DNA of 64,000 nucleotides from DASXKD01 sp963703605 (GCA_963703605.1 CAVPFC010000039.1:186001-250000), one strand, 5' to 3'; positions 42,273 to 51,647 are shown, numbered from the stretch's first letter. Numbers and translations: made by a program. The notes: generated by a model from the letters alone, not told the origin.

Positions 42273-42833
42273 CTAGCTCGCGGCCGTGCCCTGCGCCTGG
42301 CCGCCGGTGGTCCCGGCCTGCGCCGGCGCGGGCTCCGCGGCCGGGGAGGCCGGTGCTCTGCGGGGCGCCGTGAGCAGCTTCGTCAGCGAGATCGCGGCGA
42401 GCGCGCCGCCGCCCACGGCCGCGGCCGCGGCAAGCCGCCGCGGCAAGCGCGGGCCGAGGTGCAGCCGTCCCGGCCCGGCGACCGCCAGGGTGGCCGCGGC
42501 GATGAGGTTGGTCAGCGGCAGCTCGAAGCCGCCTCGGGAGTGCAGCGGGCCGTTCGCACGGTGGGTCGCCGAGGCGACCGTCATCGCCCCCATGATCGCC
42601 AGCGGGCCGGCCGGGTCCGCGGCGCCCAGCGCGGTGAGCAGGCCACCGCCCAGTTCGGTCGCGCCGGCCAGGGCGGCCATCGGCTTGCCCGGCGTCAGTC
42701 CTATCCGCTCGAACCCGGCGCCGGCCTTGTCGAGGCCGCCGCCGCCGAAGGCGCCGAACAGCTTCTGGGCGCCATGGACGGCGAGGTACCCACCGAGCAC
42801 CAGCCTCGCGCCGAGCAGCGTCACGTCACGCAT
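42273..42833 (-). CDS. DoxX family membrane protein
   Basis: A 186-residue protein with about four membrane segments. 'GARLVLGGYLAVHGAQKLFG' is the DoxX start, followed by 'AALAGATELGGGLLTALGAA' and 'LAIMGAMTVASATHRANGPL'. The last ~30 residues are Ala/Pro/Gln-rich. DoxX-like proteins sit in the cytoplasmic membrane and have been linked to redox or thiol-stress complexes in mycobacteria. It is divergent from a TetR regulator, with an 80-base gap, so it is probably under its control. Confidence 0.88.
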   Translation of the reverse strand: MRDVTLLGARLVLGGYLAVHGAQKLFGAFGGGGLDKAGAGFERIGLTPGKPMAALAGATELGGGLLTALGAADPAGPLAIMGAMTVASATHRANGPLHSRGGFELPLTNLIAAATLAVAGPGRLHLGPRLPRRLAAAAAVGGGALAAISLTKLLTAPRRAPASPAAEPAPAQAGTTGGQAQGTAAS

Positions 42834-42870
42834 GTGCTGTGTCCTTCCTCCCGACCTGCCAGCACCACTC

Positions 42871-42899
42871 TATCTGGAAGATCGCATCCGGTTATCTGG
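42871..42899. promoter_or_regulatory. Direct repeats in DoxX/TetR divergent promoter
   Basis: TATCTGG is found at 42871-42877 and 42893-42899, 22 bases apart, with GATCGCATCCGG between them. Two-turn spacing in the short divergent gap suggests a regulator site, most likely for the TetR protein, though TetR operators are usually palindromic. Confidence 0.35.
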
Positions 42900-42913
42900 G
42901 TACACTCCCCTCC

Positions 42914-43618
42914 ATGACCTCGAATGTCCGCCCCGCCAGCGCGGGCGCGGGCGGAGCGCCCGGCCGGCCGTTGCGCGCCGATGCCGAGCGCAACCGCCAG
43001 CGGCTCATCGACGCCGCCCGGGAGGTCTTCGCCGAGCGGGGCCTGCACGTCCCGATGGAGGACATCGCCCGGCACGCCGGGGTCGGCGTGGCCACCCTCT
43101 ACCGCAGGTTCCCGACCCGGGCACACCTGATCGCGGGCGCGTTCGAGGCGAAGATGTGCGCCTACGCCGACGCGGTCGCGCAGGCGCTGGCCGAGCCCGA
43201 CGCGTGGGCCGGATTCTGCGGCTACATCGAGCGGGTCTGTGCGATGCAGGCCGAAGACCGGGGCTTCGCGAACGTGCTCACGATGACGTTCCCGCTGCAC
43301 AAGTGCTTTGAAGCCGAGCGCGATCGTGCCTTCCGCGGCTTCGCCGAGCTCGTGGAGCGGGCCAAGGCGGCGGGCCAGCTTCGCCAGGACTTCGTCGTCG
43401 AGGACCTCGCCGTGCTGCTAATGGCCAACGCCGGGGTGATCGCCGGAACCGCGAACGCGGCGCCCGGCGCGTGGCGGCGCCTCGCCGCGTACATGATCCA
43501 GGGGTTCAGCGCCAGCAACACCGCCCCCCTGCCCCCGCCGCCCACGCCCACCGCGATCTACCGGGCCCTCCTTTACCTCTACGAGGCGGGCGTCCGCGAC
43601 GAGCGCTGTGGGTCCTGA
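42914..43618 (+). CDS. TetR family transcriptional regulator
   Basis: A 234-residue regulator. The N-terminal TetR domain shows 'NRQRLIDAAREVFAERGLHV' and 'MEDIARHAGVGVATLYRRFP' (HTH at residues ~45-65), followed by an all-helical ligand domain. ATG 42914 is chosen since the sequence upstream is non-homologous and lies in the divergent promoter. It probably represses the DoxX gene and itself; the following SDR at 43655 could be part of the same unit. Confidence 0.92.
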   Translation: MTSNVRPASAGAGGAPGRPLRADAERNRQRLIDAAREVFAERGLHVPMEDIARHAGVGVATLYRRFPTRAHLIAGAFEAKMCAYADAVAQALAEPDAWAGFCGYIERVCAMQAEDRGFANVLTMTFPLHKCFEAERDRAFRGFAELVERAKAAGQLRQDFVVEDLAVLLMANAGVIAGTANAAPGAWRRLAAYMIQGFSASNTAPLPPPPTPTAIYRALLYLYEAGVRDERCGS

Positions 43619-43654
43619 CCGTCACCTGGCGCCCCACCGGTACCGTCGGGTGGC

Positions 43655-44509
43655 ATGAGCAACGCCCCAAAGCCTTTTCATAACGATCTCGTCGTGGTGA
43701 CCGGCGCCGGAAGCGGCATCGGCCGGGCGACGGCGCTCGCGTTCGCCGCTAACGGCGCGCGGCTGGTCGCGGCCGACGTCAACCTGGCCGCCGCGACCTC
43801 GGTCTGTGAGCTGATCCGCGGGCGGGGCGGCGAGGCACACGCGCACCAGGTGGATGTGGCGGACGCGGCCGGCATGGAGCGGTTCGCCGCCTGGGTGCGC
43901 GGCGAGCTTGGCGTGCCCGACGTGGTCGTCAACAACGCGGGAATCGCGATCTTGGGCCCGTTCCTCGCGCACACCGAGGAGGACTGGCAGCGGATCATCG
44001 GGGTCAACCTGCTCGGCGTGGTCAGGGGCTGCCGCCTGTTCGGCGCCCAGATGGCCGAGCGCGGCAAGGGCGGCCACCTGGTGAACATCGCCTCGGCCGC
44101 CGCCTACGCGCCGGAGTCCTGGTTGCCGGCCTACTCGGCGACCAAGGCCGCGGTGCGGATGCTCAGCGAGTGCCTGCGTGCCGAGCTGGCCGGGGCCGGT
44201 ATCGGCGTGACGGCGATCTGTCCCGGGTTCACCAGCACGTCGATCGCCCGGTCCGCCCGGCTGGTCGGCGTCCCCGCCGGCGAAGCGGAACGGGTGCACG
44301 AGGTCATAGTGCGGGCGCTGCGCCGCCGCCACTTCCCGCCGCACAAGGTCGCGCGCGCGGTGCTGCTCGCGGTGCTGCGGGACCGGGCCGTGGTGCCGGT
44401 GAACGCCGAGGCGCGGGTTCTTTACGCGCTGTCCCTGGCCGCCCCCCAGGCGCTGCGGGCCCTGGCGCGGCAGAGCGCCCGCCGCTCACCGCTGCGGCCC
44501 GGCGGCTGA
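43655..44509 (+). CDS. Short-chain dehydrogenase/reductase
   Basis: A 284-residue SDR: 'LVVVTGAGSGIGRATALAFA' for NAD(P) binding, 'VVVNNAGIA', catalytic Ser in 'VNIASAAAYAP' and Tyr/Lys in 'PAYSATKAAVRM'. The C-terminal extension is helical and basic ('RALARQSARRSPLRP'), resembling the SDR half of EphD-like proteins and their stand-alone relatives. The substrate is unknown. ATG 43655 lies 36 bases after TetR, in the same direction. Confidence 0.9.
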   Translation: MSNAPKPFHNDLVVVTGAGSGIGRATALAFAANGARLVAADVNLAAATSVCELIRGRGGEAHAHQVDVADAAGMERFAAWVRGELGVPDVVVNNAGIAILGPFLAHTEEDWQRIIGVNLLGVVRGCRLFGAQMAERGKGGHLVNIASAAAYAPESWLPAYSATKAAVRMLSECLRAELAGAGIGVTAICPGFTSTSIARSARLVGVPAGEAERVHEVIVRALRRRHFPPHKVARAVLLAVLRDRAVVPVNAEARVLYALSLAAPQALRALARQSARRSPLRPGG

Positions 44510-44935
44510 ATTCCGCCACGAAGCCACACCCGCACCGGTGCCCCGGCGAATGCCATCCTCGGTCACCCGTTATCGATATCGGCGGCACCGGTTAGCGGGG
44601 CTCGCCACGCCCGTTCCCGGCCTTGGCCAGCGCAATTTTCCCGGATGTTGACTCGGCTAACAGCACAGTCTTACCGTTGAGTAACCCAGCTGCATGCACG
44701 TTTCCCATAGCCCATCGTATGCGCGTTGGCACGGACGGTGAAGAAGGGAGCCGCCAGGGATACAACCGCCCGACAGGTAATGGTTGGTGGACCAGAGCCG
44801 AGGCGCTCATGGCACCGTCGGTGGCCGCTGCAAGCCATTTGTGACGCGGGAGCCCTGAGCTTATTTTGGCGACGATCGAAACCGAATGAGATTACTCCGG
44901 GGGCAATTGGGGGGGATAAGCGACGAGGAGGAGTA
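44510..44935. other. Gene-free stretch, 426 bases, lower GC
   Basis: This lies between the SDR and the secreted-protein gene. A minus-strand frame at 44592-44810 has an ending ('GLLNGKTVLLAESTSG') of mildly protein-like character, but no ribosome site or recognisable family, so I do not call it. The right part must hold the promoter of the secreted-protein gene; no clear promoter boxes were identified. Confidence 0.45.
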
Positions 44936-45994
44936 ATGGAAGCATCTCATCGACGGTTCCGCCGCGCGCTCTTGGCGGGCGCAACGGCAGTTACCACGGC
45001 GGCGATGGTCGTGGCCGGGGTGACATCGTCGGCGGTCGGCGCGGCGCCGAAACCGAAACCGCACGCGCACAGCCCGATCGGGCCCGGGTACCCGCCGCCA
45101 GGGGGCATCTATACGCCGTTCACCAACTGCCCGCTGCTCAACCCCCTCATGCAGGAGTCCGTGAGCGGCGACGCGACCGGGTGCATTGCCGGTGACGCCG
45201 TCAGCGGCTCGATCACGATCGGCAAGATCACGACCCTGGTCGCTCACCCGGTGACCGCGCAGTTCGGCCTCTGGGCTCCGCCGAACGCCACGCCGCTCCA
45301 GTACACCGGCGGGATCCTGCCACCGAACGCGGGCCTGTCCGCACAACTGGTCAGTTCGCCCGAGTTCGTGCCGGGCGGCCTGAACGCCGCGCTGGGCTGC
45401 CCCGGCACCACCCCCACCATCGAGAAGCTGTGCCAGGAGGCCAAGTACTACGGCGGGAAGTACCTGAACGTCTACGCGCTGGCCCAGTCGGCCGGCCCGA
45501 TCACGAACTTCAACCTCACCACGTGGACCCAGCCGACCAAGTTCAAGCTGATCAACCCCCTGCTCGGCGCGAACTGCTACATCGGGTCGAACAACAACCC
45601 GGTCATGGTCAACCCGTCGCTCTCCGGGACCATCAGCGAGGAACTAGACCCGAACCCGGCCAAGCACCCGAACACCGGCGTCCTCGTGGCCAGCAACGCG
45701 ACGGCCAGCGACACGACGTTCGCGGCCCCCGGCGTCACCGGCTGCGGACCGGGGGGCTCGGCCAACATCGCGGTCGACGAGGCGATAGACACCAACGACG
45801 GCCTGCCCGCGGCGTCCGGCACCAACAGCCTCACGCTGAACGGCACGTTCTACATCGGGGTCTGCTTCAACGGGCGCAACCAGGCCAAGATCCTGCTGTC
45901 CGCTTTCGCGGACAGCGTCGGGACTCCGCCGCCGAGCGGCGCGGGCCGCCCGGTCTCCATGGCGAGCCTGCGCAACGGGCGCTTCGGCTTTTAG
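44936..45994 (+). CDS. Secreted protein of unknown function
   Basis: A 352-residue protein. The N-terminal 'RRFRRALLAGATAVTTAAMV' and 'VAGVTSSAVGAAP' form a Sec signal peptide with cleavage near residue 38. The mature part is Asn/Thr/Gly/Pro-rich, with six or so Cys including 'FTNCPLLNPLMQESVSGDAT', 'LGCPGTTPTIEKLC' and 'VTGCGPGGS', probably disulfide-bonded. It is typical of uncharacterised exported actinobacterial proteins. ATG 44936 follows a strong GAGGAGGAG. It ends before a perfect bidirectional terminator. Confidence 0.8.
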   Translation: MEASHRRFRRALLAGATAVTTAAMVVAGVTSSAVGAAPKPKPHAHSPIGPGYPPPGGIYTPFTNCPLLNPLMQESVSGDATGCIAGDAVSGSITIGKITTLVAHPVTAQFGLWAPPNATPLQYTGGILPPNAGLSAQLVSSPEFVPGGLNAALGCPGTTPTIEKLCQEAKYYGGKYLNVYALAQSAGPITNFNLTTWTQPTKFKLINPLLGANCYIGSNNNPVMVNPSLSGTISEELDPNPAKHPNTGVLVASNATASDTTFAAPGVTGCGPGGSANIAVDEAIDTNDGLPAASGTNSLTLNGTFYIGVCFNGRNQAKILLSAFADSVGTPPPSGAGRPVSMASLRNGRFGF

Positions 45995-46017
45995 GTAGCC
46001 GGCCAGGCAACCGGCCA

Positions 46018-46048
46018 GGGGGAGCATCGGCGGTGCCGATGCTCCCCC
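46018..46048. terminator. Perfect 14-bp stem bidirectional terminator
   Basis: GGGGGAGCATCGGC (46018-46031), loop GGT, and an exactly complementary arm at 46035-46048. It lies in the 56-base gap between convergent genes ending at 45994 and 46051 and can serve both transcripts. Confidence 0.8.
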
Positions 46049-46050
46049 GG

Positions 46051-46719
46051 TCACGTGAGGCGCCGTTCGGTTGCCCAGCGGGCGAGCTGGTGGCGGGTGG
46101 ACAGCTGGAGCTTGCGCAGCACCGAGGAGACGTGGGTCTCCACGGTCTTGACGGAGATGAACAGCTCCTTGGCGATCTCCCGGTAGGTGTAACCGCGGGC
46201 GATCAGCCGGAGCACCTCCCGCTCCCGCGGGGTCAGCTGGTCGAGCTCGGGGTCGAAGGACGGGCGGCCCTCCCCGGCCGGCGGCCCGGTGGCGAACGCG
46301 TCCAGCACGAACCCGGCCAGCCTGGGCGAGAACACCGCGTCCCCGGCCGCGACCCGGCGCACCGCGTCCACGAGTTCGGTGCCGGAGATCGTCTTCGTCA
46401 CGTACCCCCGCGCGCCCGCCCTGATCACGGCGATCACGTCCTCGGGGGCGTCGGACGCGGACAGGGCGAGAAAGCGCACCTCGGGGTGCGTGGCCTTCAT
46501 CGCGGTGACCACGGCCTGCCCACCGCCGCCGGGCAGGTGCACATCGAGCAGCACGACGTCGGGCAGGCAGGCGGCGATCCCGGCTATCGCGGGGTCGACG
46601 TCCTCCGCCTCGCCGACGACCTCGACCCCGTCGCCTAGCTCGGACCGTACGCCGGACCGGAACAGGGCGTGGTCGTCGACGATGAAGACCTTCGGCCGGT
46701 CGCTATCTGTTCTGCTCAT
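46051..46719 (-). CDS. NarL/LuxR-family response regulator
   Basis: A 222-residue regulator. The receiver has 'VFIVDDHALFRSGVRSEL', phospho-acceptor Asp59 in 'DVVLLDVHLPGG' and 'GARGYVTKTISGTELVDA'. The LuxR-type output HTH is 'LTPREREVLRLIARGYTYRE' followed by 'IAKELFISVKTVETHV'. The start is ATG 46719, five bases after the kinase stop, so it pairs with the PspC-type kinase at 46725-48155. It probably controls envelope-stress genes, including the nearby PspC gene; this is inference from family context. Confidence 0.94.
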   Translation of the reverse strand: MSRTDSDRPKVFIVDDHALFRSGVRSELGDGVEVVGEAEDVDPAIAGIAACLPDVVLLDVHLPGGGGQAVVTAMKATHPEVRFLALSASDAPEDVIAVIRAGARGYVTKTISGTELVDAVRRVAAGDAVFSPRLAGFVLDAFATGPPAGEGRPSFDPELDQLTPREREVLRLIARGYTYREIAKELFISVKTVETHVSSVLRKLQLSTRHQLARWATERRLT

Positions 46720-46724
46720 AGGTC

Positions 46725-48155
46725 CTATTTCGCGGTTGGCAGGCGTTCCCCGGCGGCACGGGGCATGGTCAGCGACACCTCGGTGCCCTCGCCGGGCGTG
46801 CTCCGGATCGCCGCCGAGCCGCCGTGCCGGGCCATCCGGGCCTGCACGGACTGGGCCAGGCCCTTCCGGTCGCCGGGTACCGCCTCCAGGTCGAAGCCCT
46901 GGCCGCGGTCCCGCACGTACAGCGACACCTCGGTCGGCTCGACCTCGGCGAACAGGGCGACGACGCCGGCGCCGGACCACTTCGCGGCGTTGACGGTCGC
47001 CTCCTTCGCGGCGGCCAGCAGGGCGGCCAGGTCGTCGTCCAGCGCGCAGTCCCCGACGGTGACGGCCTCCACGGCGATCCCGTGCTGCGCCTCCACCTCG
47101 TGCTGGATCTGCCGTACCCCGGCGGCGAACGTGATGTCCTCGCCGTCGATCGAGCCGGGCGCCCGGCCGTCGAACAGCCACGAGCGCAGCTCGCGCTCCT
47201 GGGCCCGGGCGAGCTGGATGACCTGCTGCGGCTGGTCCGCGCGGCGCTGGATCAGCGCGAGCGTCTGGAGCACCGAGTCGTGCACCCGGGCAGCCATGTC
47301 GGCCCGCTCCTCGGCCCTGATCCGGGCCGCGCGCTCGACCACCAGGTCGCGGGCGATGCGCAGCCACCAGGGGCCGAGCAGCACCGCGATCGCCGAGATC
47401 ACCAGCAGCACCCCGGCCAGCGGCGCCAGCAGCTTGACGCTCTCGTGCGCGGACTGGAGCGTGGCCACCCCGGCGGACACCAGGACGATCGCGAGGATGA
47501 TGCGCAGCACCAGCCCGCGCCGGCGGTGACCGGTGGCCAGGCCCAGCAGCGGCTCGCCCAGGCGGCGCATCACCGCCTGCTCGTCCTCGGGGGCGTTCCG
47601 CCAGATCAGCACCAGGCCGGCGGTGCCGATAACCACCGACCAGCCGTAGGTCTCGAGCCAGCCGACGTGGAACAGCGCGGCGAGCGGGAGCACCAGGATC
47701 AGCAGCGACACCACGCCCACGGCGAGCGCCAGGCCCCGCTTGTCGGTGAGCGCCTTGCTCGCGATGTTGCTTTCCGCGCCCGCGGCGGGCACCAGCAGCC
47801 AGGCGAGCAGGTAGAGCAGCGCGACCAAGCCACCGCTCCACAGCGTGCCGACCACCAGCACGATCCGGATGATCATGACGTTGAAGCCGGTGCGCGCCGA
47901 CAAGCCGGCCGCTACCCCGCCGGCCAGCCGGTCTTCCTGGGCGCGCCGGAACGGCCCATGCCCCCGGGGCTCCCGGGGCCCCCGGGCCCAGCGGGGCGGG
48001 CCATGCCGCCAGCCGCGCCGGCCGGGCGCAGGCGGCTGCCAGCCGCTGGGCGGCGGGTACCAGCCCGGTCCGGACCTGTCCTCCACCCCACCATCATCGC
48101 CCCGATGGCGCCGGGGCGGCCATCGGGGCAAACCCTGATCCGGGTACCCCGACAT
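46725..48155 (-). CDS. Sensor histidine kinase with PspC domain
   Basis: A 476-residue kinase. A Pro/Arg/Gly-rich cytoplasmic head of ~80 residues leads into a PspC domain ('EDRLAGGVAAGLSARTGFNV', 'LLYLLAWLLVPAAG'), followed by further membrane helices. The transmitter has a HisKA_3-type His in 'MAARVHDSVLQTLALIQ' and an HATPase domain ('AAKEATVNAAKWSGAG', 'DRGQGFDLEAVPGDRKGLAQ'). PspC senses membrane disturbance in other systems. ATG 48155 is 61 bases from the divergent PspC gene. Pairing with the NarL-type regulator is clear from adjacency. Confidence 0.92.
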   Translation of the reverse strand: MSGYPDQGLPRWPPRRHRGDDGGVEDRSGPGWYPPPSGWQPPAPGRRGWRHGPPRWARGPREPRGHGPFRRAQEDRLAGGVAAGLSARTGFNVMIIRIVLVVGTLWSGGLVALLYLLAWLLVPAAGAESNIASKALTDKRGLALAVGVVSLLILVLPLAALFHVGWLETYGWSVVIGTAGLVLIWRNAPEDEQAVMRRLGEPLLGLATGHRRRGLVLRIILAIVLVSAGVATLQSAHESVKLLAPLAGVLLVISAIAVLLGPWWLRIARDLVVERAARIRAEERADMAARVHDSVLQTLALIQRRADQPQQVIQLARAQERELRSWLFDGRAPGSIDGEDITFAAGVRQIQHEVEAQHGIAVEAVTVGDCALDDDLAALLAAAKEATVNAAKWSGAGVVALFAEVEPTEVSLYVRDRGQGFDLEAVPGDRKGLAQSVQARMARHGGSAAIRSTPGEGTEVSLTMPRAAGERLPTAK

Positions 48156-48216
48156 CAGGGTCGGCTGAGGGGCCTTCCCGATACCCCCGCAACGCGCGCG
48201 GCAGCAGGCTGGAGCC

Positions 48217-48498
48217 ATGGATACAACGACAGCCACTCCGCAGGCCGACCACCAGACCACGCCGCAGCAGCTCCGCCGCCCGGTCCACGACCGGATGATC
48301 GCGGGCGTCGCCGCCGGCATCGCCGACTACCTGGGCGCCGACGTCACGGCCGTCCGGATCATCCTCGCCGTGCTCGCCTTCGTGGGCGGCGCCGGCGTGC
48401 CCATCTACCTCGCCGGCTGGCTGCTCATCCCCGAAGAGGGTGCCACCCAGTCCATCGCCGGCGGGTTCTTCCAGTCCCGGCAAGTCCGGTCGCTCTGA
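48217..48498 (+). CDS. PspC domain protein
   Basis: A 93-residue protein. 'LRRPVHDRMIAGVAAGIADY' and 'LGADVTAVRIILAVLAFVGG' followed by 'GVPIYLAGWLLIPEEG' make a complete PspC domain with one or two membrane helices. It shares this domain with the divergently encoded kinase, so the two may interact in the membrane. ATG 48217 follows GGAG. DUF1707 follows 18 bases later, in the same direction. Confidence 0.92.
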   Translation: MDTTTATPQADHQTTPQQLRRPVHDRMIAGVAAGIADYLGADVTAVRIILAVLAFVGGAGVPIYLAGWLLIPEEGATQSIAGGFFQSRQVRSL

Positions 48499-48516
48499 CC
48501 AAGGAGGCTCCAAGCA

Positions 48517-49002
48517 ATGCCAGCGTCGTATGGCTCACCATGGGGGCGTGGAACGTCATATCGCCGCGCCAGTGAGGACACGTCGAACATGCGGGTCTCC
48601 AACGCCGAACGCACCGAGGTCGCTGACCGCCTGGCCAAGCACTACGGTGACGGCCGGCTGGACGAAGAAGAGTTCAACGAGCGCCTCGACCGGGCGATGA
48701 AGGCCAAGACCCAGGCGGACCTGCACGCGCTGTTCGCCGACCTGCCCGACCAGCCCAGCCCGCCAGTCGCCGACGAGCCGCGCGCGATCGTGCCCCAGCG
48801 GCACCGGCGCCCGCTGGTCGCCCGGGTGGGGTTCATCATCCTGCTCATCCTGGTTATCTCGGCCCTGTGGCACGCCGTCACGATCCCCTTCTGGGGATTC
48901 TGGGGATGGGGCCTCGGCGGCGGGGTGTTCGTGCCCTGGCTGCTCATCGCGCTCGTCGCGTACCTCGTGTGGCGTTCCGGCTGGCATCACCGCCGGCGGT
49001 GA
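48517..49002 (+). CDS. DUF1707 domain membrane protein
   Basis: A 161-residue protein. 'MRVSNAERTEVADRLAKHYG' and 'DGRLDEEEFNERLDRAMKAK' followed by 'TQADLHALFADLP' is the DUF1707 helical domain. Two membrane segments follow ('FIILLILVISALWHAVTIPF' and 'WLLIALVAYLVWRSGW'). The family is widespread in actinobacteria, often next to two-component systems, and its function is not established. AAGGAGG lies nine bases before ATG 48517, though the conserved part begins at the later ATG 48589. Confidence 0.9.
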   Translation: MPASYGSPWGRGTSYRRASEDTSNMRVSNAERTEVADRLAKHYGDGRLDEEEFNERLDRAMKAKTQADLHALFADLPDQPSPPVADEPRAIVPQRHRRPLVARVGFIILLILVISALWHAVTIPFWGFWGWGLGGGVFVPWLLIALVAYLVWRSGWHHRRR

Positions 49003-49081
49003 CCTGACAACGGGGACACAACTGGGGATCAGGCCGCCGCTGGCCTGGTCCCCAGTGGCGTCTGAAACACTCTTTTCTGCC

Positions 49082-50710
49082 ATGACTATCGCCAGCCGTT
49101 TCTTCGGGCAGGCGCTCAAGCTGCCGCCGCCCTCGACCCGCGAGGTCGTCGTCGAGCGTGACCTGCGGGTTCCCATGACCGACGGGGCCGTCCTGCTGGC
49201 CGACCGCTACGCACCGCGCGGCCAGGACCGGCCGCCGCTGGTGCTGGTCCGCTCGCCCTACGGCCGGCGGCGCGTGTGGGGCGTGCTGTTCGGCCAGTTG
49301 TTCGCCGAGCGGGGATTCCAGGCGGTGATCCAGAGCTGCCGGGGCACGTTCGGCTCCGGCGGCACGTTCGACCCATTCGGGCCCGACGAGCACGACGACG
49401 GCCTGGCCACGGTGGCCTGGCTGCGCGAACAGCCGTGGTACCCGGGGTGCTTCGGCACCTGCGGCCCTAGCTATCTGGGCATGGTCCAGTGGGCCATCGC
49501 GGCGGACGCCGGCCCGGACCTGCGGGCCATCGCGGTCCAGGTCACCACGGCCGACTTCCGCGGCCCCTTCTACCCGGGCGGGTCGTTCTCCCTGGACCAG
49601 GCCTTCACCTGGATGTGCCAGGTCGACACCCAGGAGAAGCCGCTCGGAACGCTGCGGAACCGGCTGACCGAACGGGGCAGGCGGCCGCTGCTGAACCACC
49701 TGCCGTTGCGCGACCTGGACCGGCTGGCCACCGGCCACCCGGTGCCGTACTGGCAGGACTGGCTGGTCCACGACGCGCCCGGGGACGACTTCTGGAAGGA
49801 CCGCCGCTTCTCCGGCACGCTGGGCGAGGTGACCGCCCCGGTCAGCATGGTCACCGGCTGGCACGACATCTTCCTGCCGTTGCAGCTTCGCGACTACGCC
49901 GCGCTGCGCCAGGCCGGCCAGGATCCGTACCTGCTCATCGGCCCGTGGCGGCACGCGGACCAGCCGTGCGCCCAGGCCTGGGTCGCCGAGTCGATGCCCT
50001 GGCTGCGCGCGCACCTGGCCGGCGGCTCCGGAGCGCTGCGGCAGGAGCCGGTACGGATCTTCGTGACCGGCGCGGACGAGTGGCGGAGCCTGCCGGCCTG
50101 GCCGCCGCCGGCCCGGCCGCACCGCTGGCACCTGCACCCCGGCAGCGTGCTGGCCCAGGACACACCGCCCATTGCGGAGCCCGACCGGTACACCTACGAC
50201 CCGGCCGACCCGACGCCGAGCCTGGCCGGCCCGTGGGGCCTGACCGGCCAGGCCAGGGTCGACAACCGCAGCGTCGAGGCGCGGCCGGACGTGCTCACCT
50301 ACACCGGCGCCCCGCTGCCCGGCGACCTGACCGTGATGGGCGAGGTCACCGCGGAACTGTTCGTCGCCTCCAGCCTGGAGCACACCGACTTCTTCGCCCG
50401 GTTGTGCGAGGTGGACCCGACCGGGAAGTCGGTCAACATCTGCGACGCGCTGCTCCGGGTGGCGCCGGGCCGGCCGGAGCGGCAGCCCGGCGTGCCCCTG
50501 CGGTTCACGCTGTGGCCGGCCGCGCACGTGTTCCGCCGCGGGAACCGGCTCCGGCTTCAGGTCTCCAGCGGCGCGCACCCGCGTTACGCGCGCAACACCG
50601 GCACGGGTGAGCCGCTCGGCACCGCGACCAGGCTCGTCCGCGCGGACCAGCAGGTCTTTCATGACCCCGGCCGCCCATCCGCGGTCGTGCTCCCGGTCGT
50701 CACGGCCTAG
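49082..50710 (+). CDS. CocE/NonD family hydrolase
   Basis: A 542-residue protein: alpha/beta hydrolase core with nucleophile Ser130 in 'CGPSYLGMVQW', preceded by 'RGTFGSGGTFDPFGPDEHDD' and 'LATVAWLREQPWYPGCFG', plus 'VTGWHDIFLPLQLRDYAAL' and 'LIGPWRHADQP' with the catalytic Asp and His regions. A C-terminal jelly-roll domain follows ('LPGDLTVMGEVTAELFVASS'). This is the layout of cocaine-esterase-like acyl hydrolases and X-prolyl peptidases. The substrate is unknown. ATG 49082 is used; it ends 11 bases into the convergent FadR gene. Confidence 0.92.
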   Translation: MTIASRFFGQALKLPPPSTREVVVERDLRVPMTDGAVLLADRYAPRGQDRPPLVLVRSPYGRRRVWGVLFGQLFAERGFQAVIQSCRGTFGSGGTFDPFGPDEHDDGLATVAWLREQPWYPGCFGTCGPSYLGMVQWAIAADAGPDLRAIAVQVTTADFRGPFYPGGSFSLDQAFTWMCQVDTQEKPLGTLRNRLTERGRRPLLNHLPLRDLDRLATGHPVPYWQDWLVHDAPGDDFWKDRRFSGTLGEVTAPVSMVTGWHDIFLPLQLRDYAALRQAGQDPYLLIGPWRHADQPCAQAWVAESMPWLRAHLAGGSGALRQEPVRIFVTGADEWRSLPAWPPPARPHRWHLHPGSVLAQDTPPIAEPDRYTYDPADPTPSLAGPWGLTGQARVDNRSVEARPDVLTYTGAPLPGDLTVMGEVTAELFVASSLEHTDFFARLCEVDPTGKSVNICDALLRVAPGRPERQPGVPLRFTLWPAAHVFRRGNRLRLQVSSGAHPRYARNTGTGEPLGTATRLVRADQQVFHDPGRPSAVVLPVVTA

Positions 50711-51455
50711 GAGACGACCACCTCAGCAGGCCGATGTCGGCCACCATCTTCACGTGGCGCCGCATGGCCTGCCGCGCCGCGGCCGGGTCCCCGCTGCTGA
50801 TGGCCTCCAGGATGCGCTGGTGGGCGTGCAAGGACCGGGGTGGCCGGCCCGGCTCACCGAGCGAACTGCGCCTGGTCTCCGCGATCGGCGCGGCCAGAGC
50901 GGCCATGAACTCCGCGAGCAGGGTGCTGCGCGCCGCCGCGGTGACCGCCTCGTGGAACAGCCGGTCGCCTTCCTCGCCGAGGCCGCCCGCGCTGATGTCG
51001 GCGGCCATCGCGTCGAGCGCCTTGACCATCGCGCCGATGTCCGCGTCGGTCCGCCGCGCGGCGGCGAGCGCGGCAAGCTGGGTTTCCAGCGCCTCCCGTG
51101 CCTCCAGGATCTCCGGGAGCCGGTGCTGCCGGGTCATCAGCTCCATCAGCCGCCCCGGGTCGTCGGGCATCGAGGCCAGGTAGATCCCGTCGCCGTGCCG
51201 GACCTCCAGCGTCCCGCGGACCTCCAGCGCGACGGTCGCCTGGCGCACCGATGCCCGGCTCACTTGCAGCGCCTCCGCCAGTTCCCGCTCCGAGGGCAGC
51301 CGGTCGCCGACCGCCAGCCCGGTGACCTCGACGTAGTCGAGCAGCCTCTCGGCGAGCTGCTCGTAGAGGCGCCGCCGGTCCGGGGCGCGCAGCGAGTCGG
51401 TGCTCGGCCGGGCGGCTCGCTGCCCCGTCCCCGCCCTGGTGCCCCGTCCGGTCAA
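50700..51455 (-). CDS. FadR-type GntR regulator
   Basis: A 251-residue protein. The GntR winged HTH is 'LAVGDRLPSERELAEALQVS', 'RASVRQATVALEVRGTLEV', followed by the all-helical FCD domain ('LPEILEAREALETQLAALAA', 'HRILEAISSGDPAAARQAMR') whose conserved His/Asp/Glu residues usually bind metal and a carboxylate ligand. Such regulators respond to organic acids. It is divergent from the branched-chain-type importer (gap 51456-51647) and is the probable local regulator of that locus. The start is TTG 51455; other starts are possible. Confidence 0.9.
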   Translation of the reverse strand: MTGRGTRAGTGQRAARPSTDSLRAPDRRRLYEQLAERLLDYVEVTGLAVGDRLPSERELAEALQVSRASVRQATVALEVRGTLEVRHGDGIYLASMPDDPGRLMELMTRQHRLPEILEAREALETQLAALAAARRTDADIGAMVKALDAMAADISAGGLGEEGDRLFHEAVTAAARSTLLAEFMAALAAPIAETRRSSLGEPGRPPRSLHAHQRILEAISSGDPAAARQAMRRHVKMVADIGLLRWSSPRP

Positions 51456-51647
51456 AGTCCCGCCTTGCCCGCGCTCACCGTTGCCGCGCTGATCTCCCGC
51501 AGGTCAACATACCGTCTGCAAATCCTTTACCTGCGATTTACCCGCGATCCGGGCCGGTTGGGCCCGTTGACACTCACGATAGCCAGGTTTTATCGTCATT
51601 GGCCTAGCCACTGATTCTCTATGTCACCCACCCCCGTTGAGGATGAC

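Noticed and set aside
44592..44810. Possible small minus-strand gene
   Set aside because: Only mildly protein-like; no ribosome site, neighbour or motif supports it.
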